Source: Burhinus oedicnemus
Lineage: Eukaryota > Chordata > Aves > Charadriiformes > Burhinidae
Reading direction: 5' to 3'
DNA: 64,000 bases
Assembly: GCA_008921705.1 (NCBI GenBank)
Contig: VFFE01006593.1
Span: 310,001-374,000, forward strand
Position numbers and translations under genes: made by a program. Of this stretch, positions 37,501 through 50,300 are shown one piece after another (positions within the stretch are counted from its first letter, which is position 1; every line of letters starts with the position of its first letter). The notes under the pieces are model-generated. The model was given only the letters and a program-made list of their open reading frames with translations. It searched no databases and was not told the DNA's origin.

Positions 37501-37884
37501 TATTAAAAGTTATTGCAGAATTCCAACTAGTGAATGAACCTTTACTTGTGTGCACGCCTATAAATACATTATGTGAGGTGTTACCAGTATGACACTCATC
37601 AAACCGCTCCCAAGAGTGGGGCTAATCGACAATGGAAGAAGTCTCACTTCAAAGATGATCCATGTCACGGAGTCTGGAGTCAGTCAGGTGTCCCCGGCAA
37701 GGGTCCAGTCTGTCCAGGAGGTCTTTTGCAGAGAAGCTTATTTTGGGTAGGTAGCGAGTTACTTTTTATACCTTTTTGGCGTAAATACCATTTTGGTAGA
37801 TAAAGAAGTGGGTGTAGGACATCAGTTCCTGGAATAGTTGTTGCTGACTCCGGTTTTCCCTGGAAGGTCAGTTCATTATCACAG

Positions 37885-38478
37885 TGTCGTGGTTTAACCA
37901 CAGCTGGCAGCTCAGCCCCACACAGCCGCTTGCTCACTCACCCCCGCAGGGATGGGGGAGAGAATTGGAAGGGTAAAAGTGAGGAAAAAGTCATGGGTTG
38001 AGATAAAGATGGTTTAATTGGTAAAGCAAAAACCATGCACGCAGGCAAAGCAAAACAAGGAATTCATTCCCTGCTTCCCGTTGGCAGGCAGGTGTTCAGC
38101 CATCTCCAGGAAAGCAGGGCTCCATCAGGCATAATGGCTACTTGGGAAGACAAACGCCATCACTCCAAACATCTCCCCACCTTCCTTCTTCTTCTCCCTG
38201 CTTTATATACTGAGCATGACATCCTATGGTATGAAATATCCCTTTGGTTAGTTGAGGTCAGCTGTCCCGGCTTTGTCCCCTCCCAACTTCTTGTGCAACC
38301 CCAGCCTGCTCGCTGGTAGGGTGGGAAACAGAAAAGTCCTCGACTCTGTGTAAGAACTGCTTAGCAATAACTAAAACATCCCTGTGTTATCAACACTGTT
38401 TTCAGCAGAAATCCAAAACATAGCCTCATACTAACTACTGCGAAGAAAATTAACTCTATCCCAGCCAAAACCAGCAGA
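37885..38478 (-). mobile_element. Solo LTR of an abundant avian ERV family, nested
   Basis: The plus strand starts TGTCGTGGTTTAACCACAGC and ends near CAGCCAAAACCAGCAGACA, the reverse complement of a widespread avian LTR that starts TGTC..TGGTTTTGGCTGGG and ends GGTTAAACCACGACA. Read on the minus strand it has TATATAAA at 38209-38202, then a TTAAAC region and a GATTCTCTCCCCCATCCC-like end. CACAG occurs directly before it (37880-37884) and after it (38479-38483), a 5-bp target duplication, if one CA of the terminal repeat was lost. No internal genes are present. Confidence 0.85.
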
Positions 38479-38659
38479 CACAGTTTCTTTGTCCCGCACC
38501 CATCAGGGTTTCTTTGTCCTGCCCACTACTCTCCATCAAGGAGGTTTCAGCTGAGCTTATCGGGGCTTATCAGGGATGCCTTGGGACTCTGGCTAAGGAG
38601 ATATCCTTCTTTGTCGATATGTTTACCAGGTCGCCTGTGTGGTAGCTGTAGTCAGGTAC

Positions 38660-39500
38660 TTCCATTCTGCTGTGTGAAGTGAAGGAGAGAGAGGAGCGCA
38701 GAAAGGCAAAAGGTGTAAGAGGTGGAGTGTGAGGGATGCCCCCACTCTGAGTGGGTCAATGGTACTTTGGTTCAGGCATCACCAACAGCGGGCCTGACTG
38801 AAGTCAGCCTTGCTGTGTAAACCTTGAGAACTGTGATAGGCCATATCTTCTCAGGGACTGAGTAGTCTAGGCCATGTCTTATCAGGAGCTAACAGTACCA
38901 GCCTGAGCTGGGACTAGACAAAACTGAAAACTGCCACAGCTGCACTCCTGCACGTACACCAACCGGGGAGTTTGACTACAAGTCACTTTCTGCTACAAAT
39001 ACCTGTAGCTCCCCCAGCTCATTGAGCTCTCCTGTACAGCAGCAGGCTGCACAGTGGTGATCTCCCTTTGAGCAGGGACGCCTCTCAAGGTTATTCTGGG
39101 AGGTTGAGAGACCCCTGACTTAGCATTTGATATCTACAATGAGGTAAGTGACATTTTACATTAGGCCTAAAAGTATATTATATGCTAGCAACATTTATAT
39201 ATCCAACTATAGCTTAATTATTAGAAGTGTAGCAAGTAGTAGAGTGTTTGACCGCCATCTAAATTATCATTTAAATTATCATTTAAATCATTGTCAAATC
39301 ATCATCAAATCATTGTCAAGTTACTGTTAAATCAGTTTGATTACCATTCAACTATTGCTTAATTACCATTTGATTACCATTTAATTTTCATTCAGTCATG
39401 GATTAATTATCATTTGATCATTGTTTAATCATTAATAACGCCCTTTTAGTTAACCCCACAACGATAACTTCTCTTAATAACTCACGGGCGACAAGGTGGC
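38660..39500. repeat. Unclassified, probably ERV-derived sequence
   Basis: A compositional island unlike its surroundings: a purine-rich run (38685-38740), a GC-moderate block, then TGAGGTAAGTGAC near 39138 (a splice-donor-like word) and AT-rich degenerate repeats. Its position next to the nested LTR suggests a retroelement remnant, but no protein-coding piece is readable. Confidence 0.35.
39255..39460. repeat. Degenerate AT-rich tandem repeats
   Basis: Variants of AAATTATCATTT and TTACCATTTGA recur with spacing near 12-13 bases over some 200 bp (for example TAAATTATCATT twice at 39259-39284). The copies have diverged, so the array is old. Confidence 0.7.
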
Positions 39501-42500
39501 ACTTAGTCTGCACTAGGGAGATAAAACCAGTCATAAAGCCTCTCTAGCAAGAAGATTAGAAGATTTCTTTGAGTACATGTAGTACGACATCTTATGGCTC
39601 CTGCCAGGACCATCCTGCAAACCAGCTTCACAGTCTGTGGGGACCATAACCATGTCAAGCATGGTGTCTTGCACTGATGGAGATCATCATCCAGAGTACA
39701 CAAGACCAAGCATGCACCATACCTTCAGATGTTCCTAGGTAAACTCAAAATGGCAGAATGATGGATAAATGAATGGACAGAGTGTGCTGTGCTCATGGTC
39801 TTTCCTGATACCTCTCTTTCAGAGATTTGTAAATATACTGTTTTTGCTAATACACTTCCTAAGCATTATTTGCAACCAGCCAGCAATGATTAGACTCTTT
39901 TTCAAGAGTGTTTAATAACCAGTCAGAGTTCAGCCTAAACTGGTGGTGTGCTATTGTGGATACCAACAACAGCAAACAGTTCCATTATGTTTCTTAGTCC
40001 TCTCCCCTGATAAGTGACTTTTCAAAATGTCCTGGATGGCTCTGGTGGCAGCTGAGAGCTGGGAACAATGTAAAGGGGTATCCATGGTACCTTGCCCCCA
40101 AAATGTGCCCGAAACTAGCATGGTCCACACAGGTGAAGAGTAATTCTACAATTTTCAGCGGCTCATGTGCCTGATTTAAACAAGTGATTGTCTGATAGGG
40201 GTAAATTATGTGTAATGGATGTCTTCTGATAACGCTTTTAGGATGAAATGTAATGTGGTAGATAAATAGTAGTTGTCTAGAAAAAGTAAATGCTGAAGAG
40301 ATCATGATTCAGTTCAGCAAAGAGGTAAGGAAAGTGGGAGCCATTTGAGGCTGTCTTAGGCTGTGGTTTCCTGAGAAGTTCTGGCTTTGATTATGGTGTG
40401 TTAGATTTTTTTAAAAAGGTGCAGCCCCTAAGAAACATCCTGAGCCACAAGAATTCTGTGTTGTTAATGCCAAGCTTTTATTTCAATGAAACAGACAGAG
40501 GCTTCTTGCCTCTTTACAGTAAATCAGACTAAATACAAAATCTGTGGGTTTATTTCTGTGCACTGACGATCAAAGGAACAACTAACCAGCTTAATGTTTC
40601 ATGTTGGTGAACTTACAGGGTTAAGGTTAACCTTAAGAACAAATCTTATACTAAACTGTTTTCTTCTTCTCTTCACGGTATACCAAGTCAGTTTACACCC
40701 CATGGAGAACTTAAGTACCAGGTTCCTATATTTTACAAGCTTTAGAAACAAAGGAGAACATGTATCTTGTATGCAACCTGTGTTCAAATAATTCATTGTG
40801 GCAACAGATGAAAATGCTTCAAATAATTTGACTTGTCTCAGCTGTAGCTGAAGCTCTTACCATGAGATGTCAGACACAATAGAGGGTGATAGTGTAAGAA
40901 GGCTGTTGCCAGTCTTCCTGCCTCCCAGCATCCTGCCAGAAGACACAGCTTCCTCTGAAACACCCAGACTTTTCTGCTGCAAAATGTAGAGCTTAAGTGA
41001 ACATTGTAGAAAGTAACAGGGAGAAATTGAAGTGCTGGAATCCCCTTAATTATACAGCTTTCTGGTGCTAGTGCCCCTTGCCTTTTTAACAGAGCTTTAC
41101 CATTATATGTATTATTTATGATCATAATTTTTATAATATTGCATCCCAGTCATGTCTTGTTCCATTATGCAAAGCAGCGGGCAAACAGCTGTGATGTACA
41201 CCTTTGCCCAAAAGAGCGTGGAATACATGTAAAATTAAAGGATGTTACCAAGAAATTTATATATGGGAGAACAAAGATGGCAATAACAATAAACGAGGAC
41301 TCTCTCTGTGGTCTTCCAAGGGAGACAATGCAGTTTGTTCCAAGCCCCCTGTTCTGAGATAAATCTGTTTATGTTTGATAATTTTAATTCCATAGAAGTA
41401 TTACTGTCTTAACCTTTGTCTGAGACATTTGAAGCTTATCAGATTGGCCAGATTTGTATAAAGAAGAGGAAAATTTGAGCAGAACCTGTGTGGACAGTCA
41501 GAGACAGCCTTTCGAAAAAAATGGTGCTGAGTGAATGGCGAGAAGAAAGTTTGTGTCAGCAGAGAGGAAGGGAGAAAGGAGTGGAAGAAAGGAGGATGGG
41601 CCAGATTCCTGGTGCTGCATCAAGAAGAAAGATTTCAAAAAGTGACATGAAATATCATTATCGGGTATAGCAAGAAAAGTCTCCTCATGGTCCCCTGCAA
41701 AAGAGCAACCAAGAGTTTTAAGAACAAGTTTTTGAGAAATGTTTGAACTGAAATCCTAATTCAAATCCGTCATTCAATTCCACTGCTGTGGCAGGGCAGT
41801 GGAGCAGTACAAACAGCAGCTGCAACTTTGACTCAGAGGTTAACCACTGTTTTACAAGCGAGTGTAGCTGGAGAGTGAAACATGTCACTGAGCTTTGTTA
41901 CTCTTTCCATTTCTTGTTCACTTCAGCTGAGCTCTCTGGATTTGGGGGCCCAGGGTGTTACCATTTGTCTACATGAAATATGAAAAAGTCATTAAATAAT
42001 CAGGGGGACCATGTGGGAGCAAATATTTTTTGAGGGGGCCTGACCTTATTTACAGGATCCAAAGGAACTGAAAGGAAATAGTCATTGGTATGGATTTGTT
42101 TGGAAGTTTTTTGTCTTTCCTTTTACAAAGAAAGCTAGTGACAGGATGTAACCTCATAACCTCCCATCAGCTAGTTGCTTTCTTTCGTTCAACAATAATC
42201 ACTATCTTCTACTGCCATCGTAAAATCAACTTTTGCTGATTTAACTGTTTTTGCAAGACTCAGTAATGAATTCAGAGCCACCCCATTCACCATTGCTCAC
42301 AGCAGCCTTGATGTTTCTCCAGCTCAAACCAACCACAACGAGATAAGTAAGGTCCAGGCCTGTGAGACTGAGCAATATAACCAGTTTAGGAGAACAACAG
42401 AAGAGAATGCCCAAGCCACTTCAAGGCTTTCTCCTTTGAGGCATTCCCTAAAATTGGTGCTAAATCACAGAGGGTATTAGTTTAAATAAAGTGTATGACC

Positions 42501-45500
42501 AGAATGTCTGATACAAGAGGAGGAAGAAAATCTGGATTAGGGACTACCTTTTAACTGGTATCAGACGGGTAATTTGAGCTGATGGTAGTGTAAGCTATTA
42601 AACTGGTAACATAAACCTCTCAAGAGTGCTAAGCACAGAGTTTGAAAGTGAACTACAATGGACAAAGCAGCTGTGCTTTTTAAATACTTGTTTAGGATGC
42701 ATGAAAAGGTTCAACTCACTGTAACGACTGGTTCTCCCCTATATCTCCTCTGGCCTCTCCGGGTCTCTGGCCACTCTTTGGAGAGCTGGGAAGGTAACAC
42801 CACAGGAGGCAGCATCTCCTCCATCCCTGGAGCAAATGGGAGAAGCAGTTCTGAGCTCTGAACTCTCTCAGTCTCCCTTATGGCACCAGGTGATGAGCAA
42901 GCTTCATGTCCTCCTGATTTCAGTTTCTTGCTCTTCAGCAGAAGCCTGAAGGAGAGAAGAGGAGCCAGACCACAGCACTATGCTTTTTTTTTTTTTTTTT
43001 TTTCTTAAACAGAGACATGCCGAGCGTGGAAATTCACATTACATGCAGGCAAGCTGGAAACAATAATTTTTGTTCATATGATTCAACAGTAAGTGCTCTT
43101 TTTATTTCCCCACCCTTCATTTGTGCAATGTTTGTGCTGTGTTGATCAGCAGCGTTGCAGGGAACAGTTTCAGAATGACAGCGTACTTGGGAGAAGGAGC
43201 AAATAAGGCAAAGGATACAAAGGAAAGGACAAAACTAAAGGAAAGAAGCCAAATCTGTACTTTAGATAAGCTGTCTCCAACATAGATTTCATCGTAGAAC
43301 AGACCTTGTCTCCACTTTTAGAAAGTTAAGTGCACAAGTCCAACAAGTTGCAAAACTGGTATTTTCCCTTGTTGTTTCACTTAGCAGAAACTTTTCAAAG
43401 CTTGTTTTCCTTTCTTCAAGAGCAGCTTTTCAAGGACATGTTTCAGCTTACTGAAAATATTGCAAATCTGACACATACTATTATGCTGACTGGGTGAGGT
43501 TGCTTATCGATGCTCAGACACAACTGGTGGGGAGGGGAAGGAGTACGGTTAGCAGGCTGTGCCCCACTTGGAGGAGGTCTCCTGCCCCTCCAGAGGATTC
43601 TGTGCCCTGTAAGTTTGTCCTCTGGACCACCCCATGATCTTTGCTGTATGTACCAGCCATTAACCTCAGAGGTACAATCACTAGGAAAGCCAGAGGAGAA
43701 AAGAGAAAAGAAAAAGCATAAGCAAAGCAGAGTGGCCTTGGTGGACTGCTCTGAAGGAGCTACAGTTTAGGGCAGCTTTCAGAGGCACCTTAAGATGGGG
43801 GAGAAAATAGTGTGTGGCCCCAGCTGGCCTTGGACAGAGCATCACAGGCTGTCTCCTCACCTTCCTTGCAGTGGTATCTACAGCAATTAGGACCCAGAAT
43901 TTTCTAGGTTTTCTGGGCTTGCATCAATGACTTCTGAAGAGGATGTTGCAATAACATGGCACTTCCTCTCTTGTGGCACCGAGCTCCTGGAGCATAGGCA
44001 GAAATCAGATAAAACATCCTAAAAGAAAAATATTCAAAGGCCTTAGTGGGTAACTGTTAGCAGATATGAGCATGTGTGAGATGAAATATGTAATGATTTA
44101 TACATTGGCCAAATCCACGTAGCACTTCACAGAAATGCAAACTACACGACCCTGACAAAGACTGTGTATCTGTTCCTGGCTTTAAAGCATATAGACACAG
44201 TGTTTTTCTTCTTTAACTTCATTTTGGAAATTTCTGAATGGATGTTGGTGGCTTCCCTTTTTAAAAAACAAATTTAGATGGCCGTGGAGCATAGAAAATC
44301 TCTGTCCAAAGGGATAATTTTAACAATATTAAAAAGAGCTCACTGAGAAGCTTACGGAGTTTCTATCAACCCCATGCATGATACTACCTATTAATTACTA
44401 TTGCTATTGTAACTCCCTTCCTAAAGTATAATGCCAACTTGAAATAAAACTGTCCAAAACATGTTCTATTTACAAATCAGTTACATGTGAAAGACTGATG
44501 GAGTTTTCTGTACTTTTTCATTGTAATGGCTACTTGAAAAACAGTCCTTGAAAATCATTCTTGGGAAAGGCTGCACTGAAGTAAGTTAGACAGCAATTCT
44601 GTTGCTTAAAAACCAGTTGTTTCATCCTGATAAGGCAACTAGTTGAAGCAGTCTCCTGCAGCGCTTTTGGTAACCTACACTTGTTGCGATGTTGAAGTGT
44701 TCACTAGCTTTGTTCGGTAATAATGATTTTCAAAGGAGATTGATTAGACTAAAAGTACTGTTTTATTGATTACAAATATTTTTTTGAAAACCTAGGAAAG
44801 AGCAGACTACAGGGATCCTCCTGTAAGGGTAAGAGTAATTTTGCACAGAGGTCACTAGAACACTCTTTGATTTTATCATTCAAGAAGTTTTCAGCCACAA
44901 AGGAGTTACACAAAGACAATAATGTCTACTACATCAAATATAGGGTGTAGCAGCAACCAGGGCAGCACTACAGCAGCTTAGACTGCAACTGGAACATTAC
45001 TCAAAGGGTACCAGCGCACTGTGCTTATTCTTCTGTGGTTTGCCAGGCTTCCTGCCTCTCCCTGTAACACTCGATAAAGGAAGAACTGTAATAGTCACAA
45101 AGAATGAAAATAGCGCCAGCACTTGCAGATGTTGCAAGTTTGTTTTGTATTGAAGAGGTGATTTAATTTTATCAATATTTCTTGTTCCACATTTTCAGAT
45201 ATTTGAAAATATTTGGCAGTGTAGGTCAAAGAGGATGCTAATTTCCTGGTTGTCTACGATAGATACATGTTAGTTCACATCTATGCTCAACTCTGGGTCC
45301 ACACATGCATCTGGGACCCATGCGCAGATGCTCCTTTTCATTCCTAAAGTCATATTTCTTGAGCATCCCCCATTCTGAAGAGACGGAAACCACCTGTAGT
45401 CCATGAATTTCATGCATCTCACCTTTGCTTGGCCTTTCCTAGTTTTTATTGCTTAGTTGGTAATAAGTCTCTTGATGCTAGGATACCTGAAATATGTAAG

Positions 45501-45994
45501 TTTTACTGGTGGATTTACGGTGTGCTCTTCTTTTCTTTGTCAGTGTTGTCAGCAGCTATAAAGAGCAAAAATTGCATTCAGCACACAGCGTTGTCCTGAC
45601 TGAATTTATAGTGTGAACTTGCTATGTTAAAAGAACTTGACTGCAAAGTCAGTGCTAGAAAAAGAAATGGTGAGCACCAAAAAGAAATCCATGCAGAGAC
45701 AAATACTTTCTGAGCTGCGCTTGAATAGAAGGCAAGAAATAAGGCATGGGGATACTCACTGAATTACCAGGGAGAAAAAAATGTCCTGACTACCTGATCA
45801 TTAAAAGAGAGCACCTTCTTTCTTGTCAATAGAGCCAAAGACTTCCTAGAAGGTACAATATTATGTGAACAAATAATTGTAATGCATGTAAAAGGAAAAA
45901 AATATTCAGTCTGCATAAGCAACTTTAAGCAACAAATAATTTTGAATCAGTCAGGCAAGCGGGCAAGGCCACTGTCGAATTAGAGGGCACGTTG
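39501..45994. other. Intergenic DNA, no gene recognised
   Basis: 6.5 kb without a supported exon. A T run of about 20 lies at 42986-43005. All longer frames lack family likeness and credible splice sites. Confidence 0.5.
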
Positions 45995-45999
45995 AATTG

Positions 46000-46480
46000 T
46001 TTCCCCAAGAGTATCTAGACCATTAGTCTAATTCCTTTTTGGACCTGGTGATACTGTCTGCCTCCACAACCACCTGTAGCAACCATTTCCAGAAGGCTGG
46101 CACTGGCTGTGCAAAGTGCTGTCTTTTTTTTAAGCTAAGTGCCAGTTGCAATGACAATCCTCTAATCTTAGTAGCATAAGAGTTGGTGAATAAAAGTTTA
46201 CATTCATCTTACTTATTGCCTTCAAAATTTTGTAAGCTCCAACAATAGCTTTCTTCTTCCTCACCAGCTACCTTCTCTGTAAATTGAAAAGTTTCAGCCT
46301 TTTGTCTCCCTTCATGGGACAGCTGCATCATCCCCTTAATCATCATTTTGTGTAGTGCACCTTTATCCTGAAGTAAGGGTACAATACAATACGCAATTTT
46401 TCCAACAATACTCTGCACAGGTGCCCCAAGGTTTTATATATTGGCAAAATGATGCTTTCTCTTTTGTCCTCAATCCATTT
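46000..46480 (-). mobile_element. Ancient CR1 LINE relic
   Basis: The plus strand matches, with heavy divergence, the reverse complement of old amniote CR1 3' regions: GCCTCCACAACCACCTGTAG, GCACTGGCTGTGCAAAGTGC, TTGAAAAGTTTCAGCC and the CCCCTTAATCATCATTTTG block. The divergence marks a much older insertion than the other CR1 copies. Confidence 0.7.
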
Positions 46481-46649
46481 AGCTAGGTCTTCTGGTTTCC
46501 AGTACACATTGAGGTGATTCCTTCAGAAAACTGTCAATGATTTCCAGGATTTCTTTCTTGATCTATAAGTGCCAGTTCTATGTTCAGAATTGTGTAGGCA
46601 TGGGCTAGATTTTATCTATATGCATTACCTTATATCCACCTACATTGAG

Positions 46650-47330
46650 ATTTATCTGCCTCCTTTTTGCCTACTTTCTCAGTCTTGTGAGATGCACCTG
46701 GAGTTTCTTGTCACAGTCTCTATTTTCTTTGACTTCTAACCCCAGTTGTAGTCTCCTTTCATATGTGGTCTCATTTCCTCCTCTTCCTTCAAAATAGATG
46801 CCTCCAGTCTCCCTGCCAGTTCCTTGTTTCTGGAGGGTCCCACAGTACAGCTGCCCATGAGCTTCTCCCCGCTGACTGTCACTCCCAGTCTCTCCACTGA
46901 CCTCCTCCTTCAAACAACATCTTCACCACACCCTCTCTGTATTCTCACCAATTCCCAGTTTCCTCTTCTCTAATTCTTACACCCATTTCTTCATCTCCCA
47001 CTCCCTGTATACCCATCTCCTGTCAAACTCTCCGCATGTTGTTTCTTTCTTCCTACAAAAGTGGTTAATACCAGTCTCCCTGTCTAGACAATTTCTATTT
47101 CTTTCAAAAACTTCTCTTTAACGGGTTCTCTTTCCTACCCACTTTATCTATTTTCTGTTATTCCTTCAAACTACTCACCAGAGTATGAACCACTTGCTCC
47201 TAACCTAACTTTAACAGGAGTTAGTCCACTTCTCAATCTTATGCTCCATGTCTAGCCTGCCTCAGCTCTCCCACTCCCCCGGCACATCCCTCAACCTCTT
47301 CTCTGAGATGCATCACGTACGTCCTTTCCC
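46650..47330. repeat. Pyrimidine-rich tract
   Basis: The plus strand is strongly biased to C and T, with recurrent CTCCC, TTCTC and CCAGTCTCC words and few G. The bias fades after about 47330. It may be an expanded and decayed simple sequence. No gene is apparent. Confidence 0.5.
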
Positions 47331-50300
47331 TCCGGCCCAGGTGTAGTCCCCTGTGCACTCCTGCAGATTGATTCCTGCTGCCTGCTTACCAGCTGCAGGA
47401 TGGGCACAGACAGCCAAGGAGACGCAGGTTTCTCTCTCTCAGTACTAGTGTCTAGCTTCATTGTAGGCTAGTAGCGTAAATACAGGGAATATCCAATTTT
47501 CTTCCTAGACTGGAGGGTCTTATTGCTCCACAGACTTGTTCTGTCTGCTCAAGGCTAACAGATGCAAAGCAATGAAGCGTGTTCAGCAAGGCTGAAATCT
47601 TCAGAATTGTAGGTTGCTAAACCTCAGATGACTCTCCTGAACGCTATATTGTGTAATTTTCCATTTTCTATAAAAGCAGGAATTTGACATTTAACATTCG
47701 GCATCATCTCACTGTATTTCTCAAATGTATTTTGTAAATGATCTATCAACACTGAATATTTTATGGTATTTTAGTTTCAAAGTTCCAAATTTCTCATAAT
47801 GACGAAAACTAGTGGGGCTGGATTAAACAAATTAGAGAAGGAGAATAGGAAGCCAAACCTGATGTAAAAAAGAAGAGGGGAAAAGAAGTATTTGAACTAG
47901 CAAAGAACTGAGGATACAAGTGGAGCAATGCAGTGTGTGTAGCTTGATCAGAGAGGCAAAATAAAACACAGAAGAGAAATAAACAAGAATAGAAAAAAAA
48001 ATTATCTAAAGAAGTTACAAAAAAAAGGTATCATTCTAAAAAAAAACCTCAAATCCAAACATTTGAAGTTTTGTTTAAAGTAGCAGCTGAACATATAAAA
48101 GATGAGAAAAGGGAATTTTATTTTGAGATGATAAAAAGAAAAGGGAAAATAACTGAGGTAAAGATGAGAAAAACAGAACAGAAGGAAGGTGATGGGTATA
48201 AAAGGAACATTAATAATTCTGGAGTGTTTCAAAGAATTGCCATAAAGTACACAGGCTGTAGCTTTCTCAGAAGCCACCAAAGGACATGCTTGAAGAGGAA
48301 GTGAAGCATGTGCCTTTGTGGTTAGCTGACCCAATTAGTGATGGAAATTGACCTGATTTAGTAAGCAGGATATACGCTTTTATAAATCACTGTCTTAAAT
48401 ATAGTTGGTGTTTTACACATTTTAATGACATAGCTGTGCTGTCTTTGAGGCTTGATTGTGCTTTATACTGACGATGGATTGTTGGGGCATTTTTCTTATG
48501 CACAGTGCTAAGCAAGCCAGTATTTTTGAATAAGTGGTTACTTCACTAAGTCTTTACTAAAAATAACAGACTCTGCTTTCATTAGCTGAAACACTTTGTG
48601 AAGTCCTTTGACTTATGGATCAGATTTATTGTTCATTTTGAGTAAATCAGTCTTGAATAAACAGTTGAGCCTATTTCAAATACAAATGTTTCCTTACCTT
48701 AATTTTACAAGGAATAGCTGTGAAGGATGGCATCACTTAGTCTGAACCCAGGAGAGCAAAAGTCTGCTCAGAAAGTTTCAAAAGCTCTGCCTTTGTATAC
48801 CAGTGAGCATAAGGGCAAAGTTTCATAGTTAAAAGATAAACTATGATGGTCATTTTAATCTAGAATTTTCTTCCAGAATTACAGCAAATGACATAAGACA
48901 ATACCTTTAAGTAATTACATGAGATCATTTTTGTACCATATGAAATCCAGCTGTTCAACGGGGAAGGATTATGTCCAGGCTATAATAGGCACTACTTAAA
49001 TCATGCTGTGACATTGCCAGTACTCAACTGGTTTTGGCTAAACCTTGAAATGTGTGCCTGAAGCACCTGTGATCCCTTATGCGTCCTTTTCCTTCCCCAA
49101 CTTATCCTTCTCCTCTCTTTTTCAAGCCTTAGAGTTTATTAACCCCTGCATAACTTATAATTTAAAAATACTTATAAATCCCTTAGAAGTTGGAAATTGT
49201 CATTTTCATGGTATGAGTGTATCAAATCATGAGCAACTAAGATTGTTTTGAAGTTTATTGAGATGGTGGTGGCTCTACCTCTTTGTGCTTCTCTCCCTCA
49301 TTTCCAGGCAATTGGAAAAATATATAACAATAAAGGGATGTGGTGGAGATTCCTGTTTTATCTCCTTGTTTCATGTGTGACAGGGAAAAATAGAAGATGC
49401 TGCCAAACCGTCTTCCTCTGTTTTCAAGTTCTGCATATTTTTAGATTTGAATAATAGCATTCAACTTGAATAGCAATTCCCTAGCTGCCTAAAAATTGCC
49501 AGTGTGCCTAAATATTTCCCAGATTCTCACATTCATGTCCCTTACAGGTATTTCTTTAGTCCTCTTACAGCTTCAGAATTGGAAAGATGGCTCAGTGCTC
49601 CTTGTCTCCTCATGCTCCGCAGTTGCTTCGACGAGGGGGCCTGAAGGTGCCAGCTAAGCGGCACTCCCAGGCACGTCTTCGCACCTTAGTGCCGCTGCCT
49701 CCATCGGGGTGTGCATCAGCTCACCCTTCCCCATGACGTGCTTCAGCCTTGTGAGAGAAACAGAGGCTGCCTACAAAATACCGCATCTAATTGAGGAGAA
49801 TATTTGCACCTCTGAGCAGGTATGTGCATACACACCCTAAGAAGCGGAGCAAAAATCTCTACCATGCTTTGGTAGCCCAATACTGGCAAGGCTGACTGCA
49901 CCGAGACTGGCTAATAAGGTCATCCTATCCTTTATGAAGGCTACGAAGGATGAACTTACTGTAAATGAGAGAGATGCAATTTGCACTCATGTTGCTCCAG
50001 GTGGATGTCGATGTAGTTAATGGTGTGGAGTTTGAGGGTGGGTCCACGTTAGCAGCATAGCACAAATTCTTTTTAGATGCAAAAACTTTTTTGCATCCCT
50101 ACTTGGGAGTTACAGCCTTTTCCAACTGAAGGACCATTTTGTTGCAGGCTTCAAATGTGCATTTCTTATCTTTTGCCATGTTCTCACGCTGCCCCTTTAT
50201 CTTTTCTGCCGTAAGAAAATACAGCTTTCACAACAAAATTGAAAACTACTCCATAGATCTGCATCCCTGTGACTGTTCATTCAACTCTTGCTTAGATTTT

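Larger units (their letters stand above)
37215..38654. mobile_element. Candidate outer LTR-like element, interrupted by a younger LTR
   Basis: The segment begins TGTAGCGGTCACAG and could end GCTGTAGTCA at 38654. GGTAC lies on both sides (37210-37214 and 38655-38659), a possible 5-bp target duplication. Inside are A/T-rich GTAAAT repeats (37381-37430) and a TATAAATA at about 37559-37566. A second LTR (37885-38478) is inserted in it. The outer borders are weak: the ends are only partly inverted and a 5-bp match can arise by chance. Confidence 0.35.

Noticed and set aside
48002..48334. Minus-strand frame of 110 codons rich in Phe and Leu
   Set aside because: It reflects A-rich plus-strand DNA. 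The opposite frame is equally open and neither has a motif.
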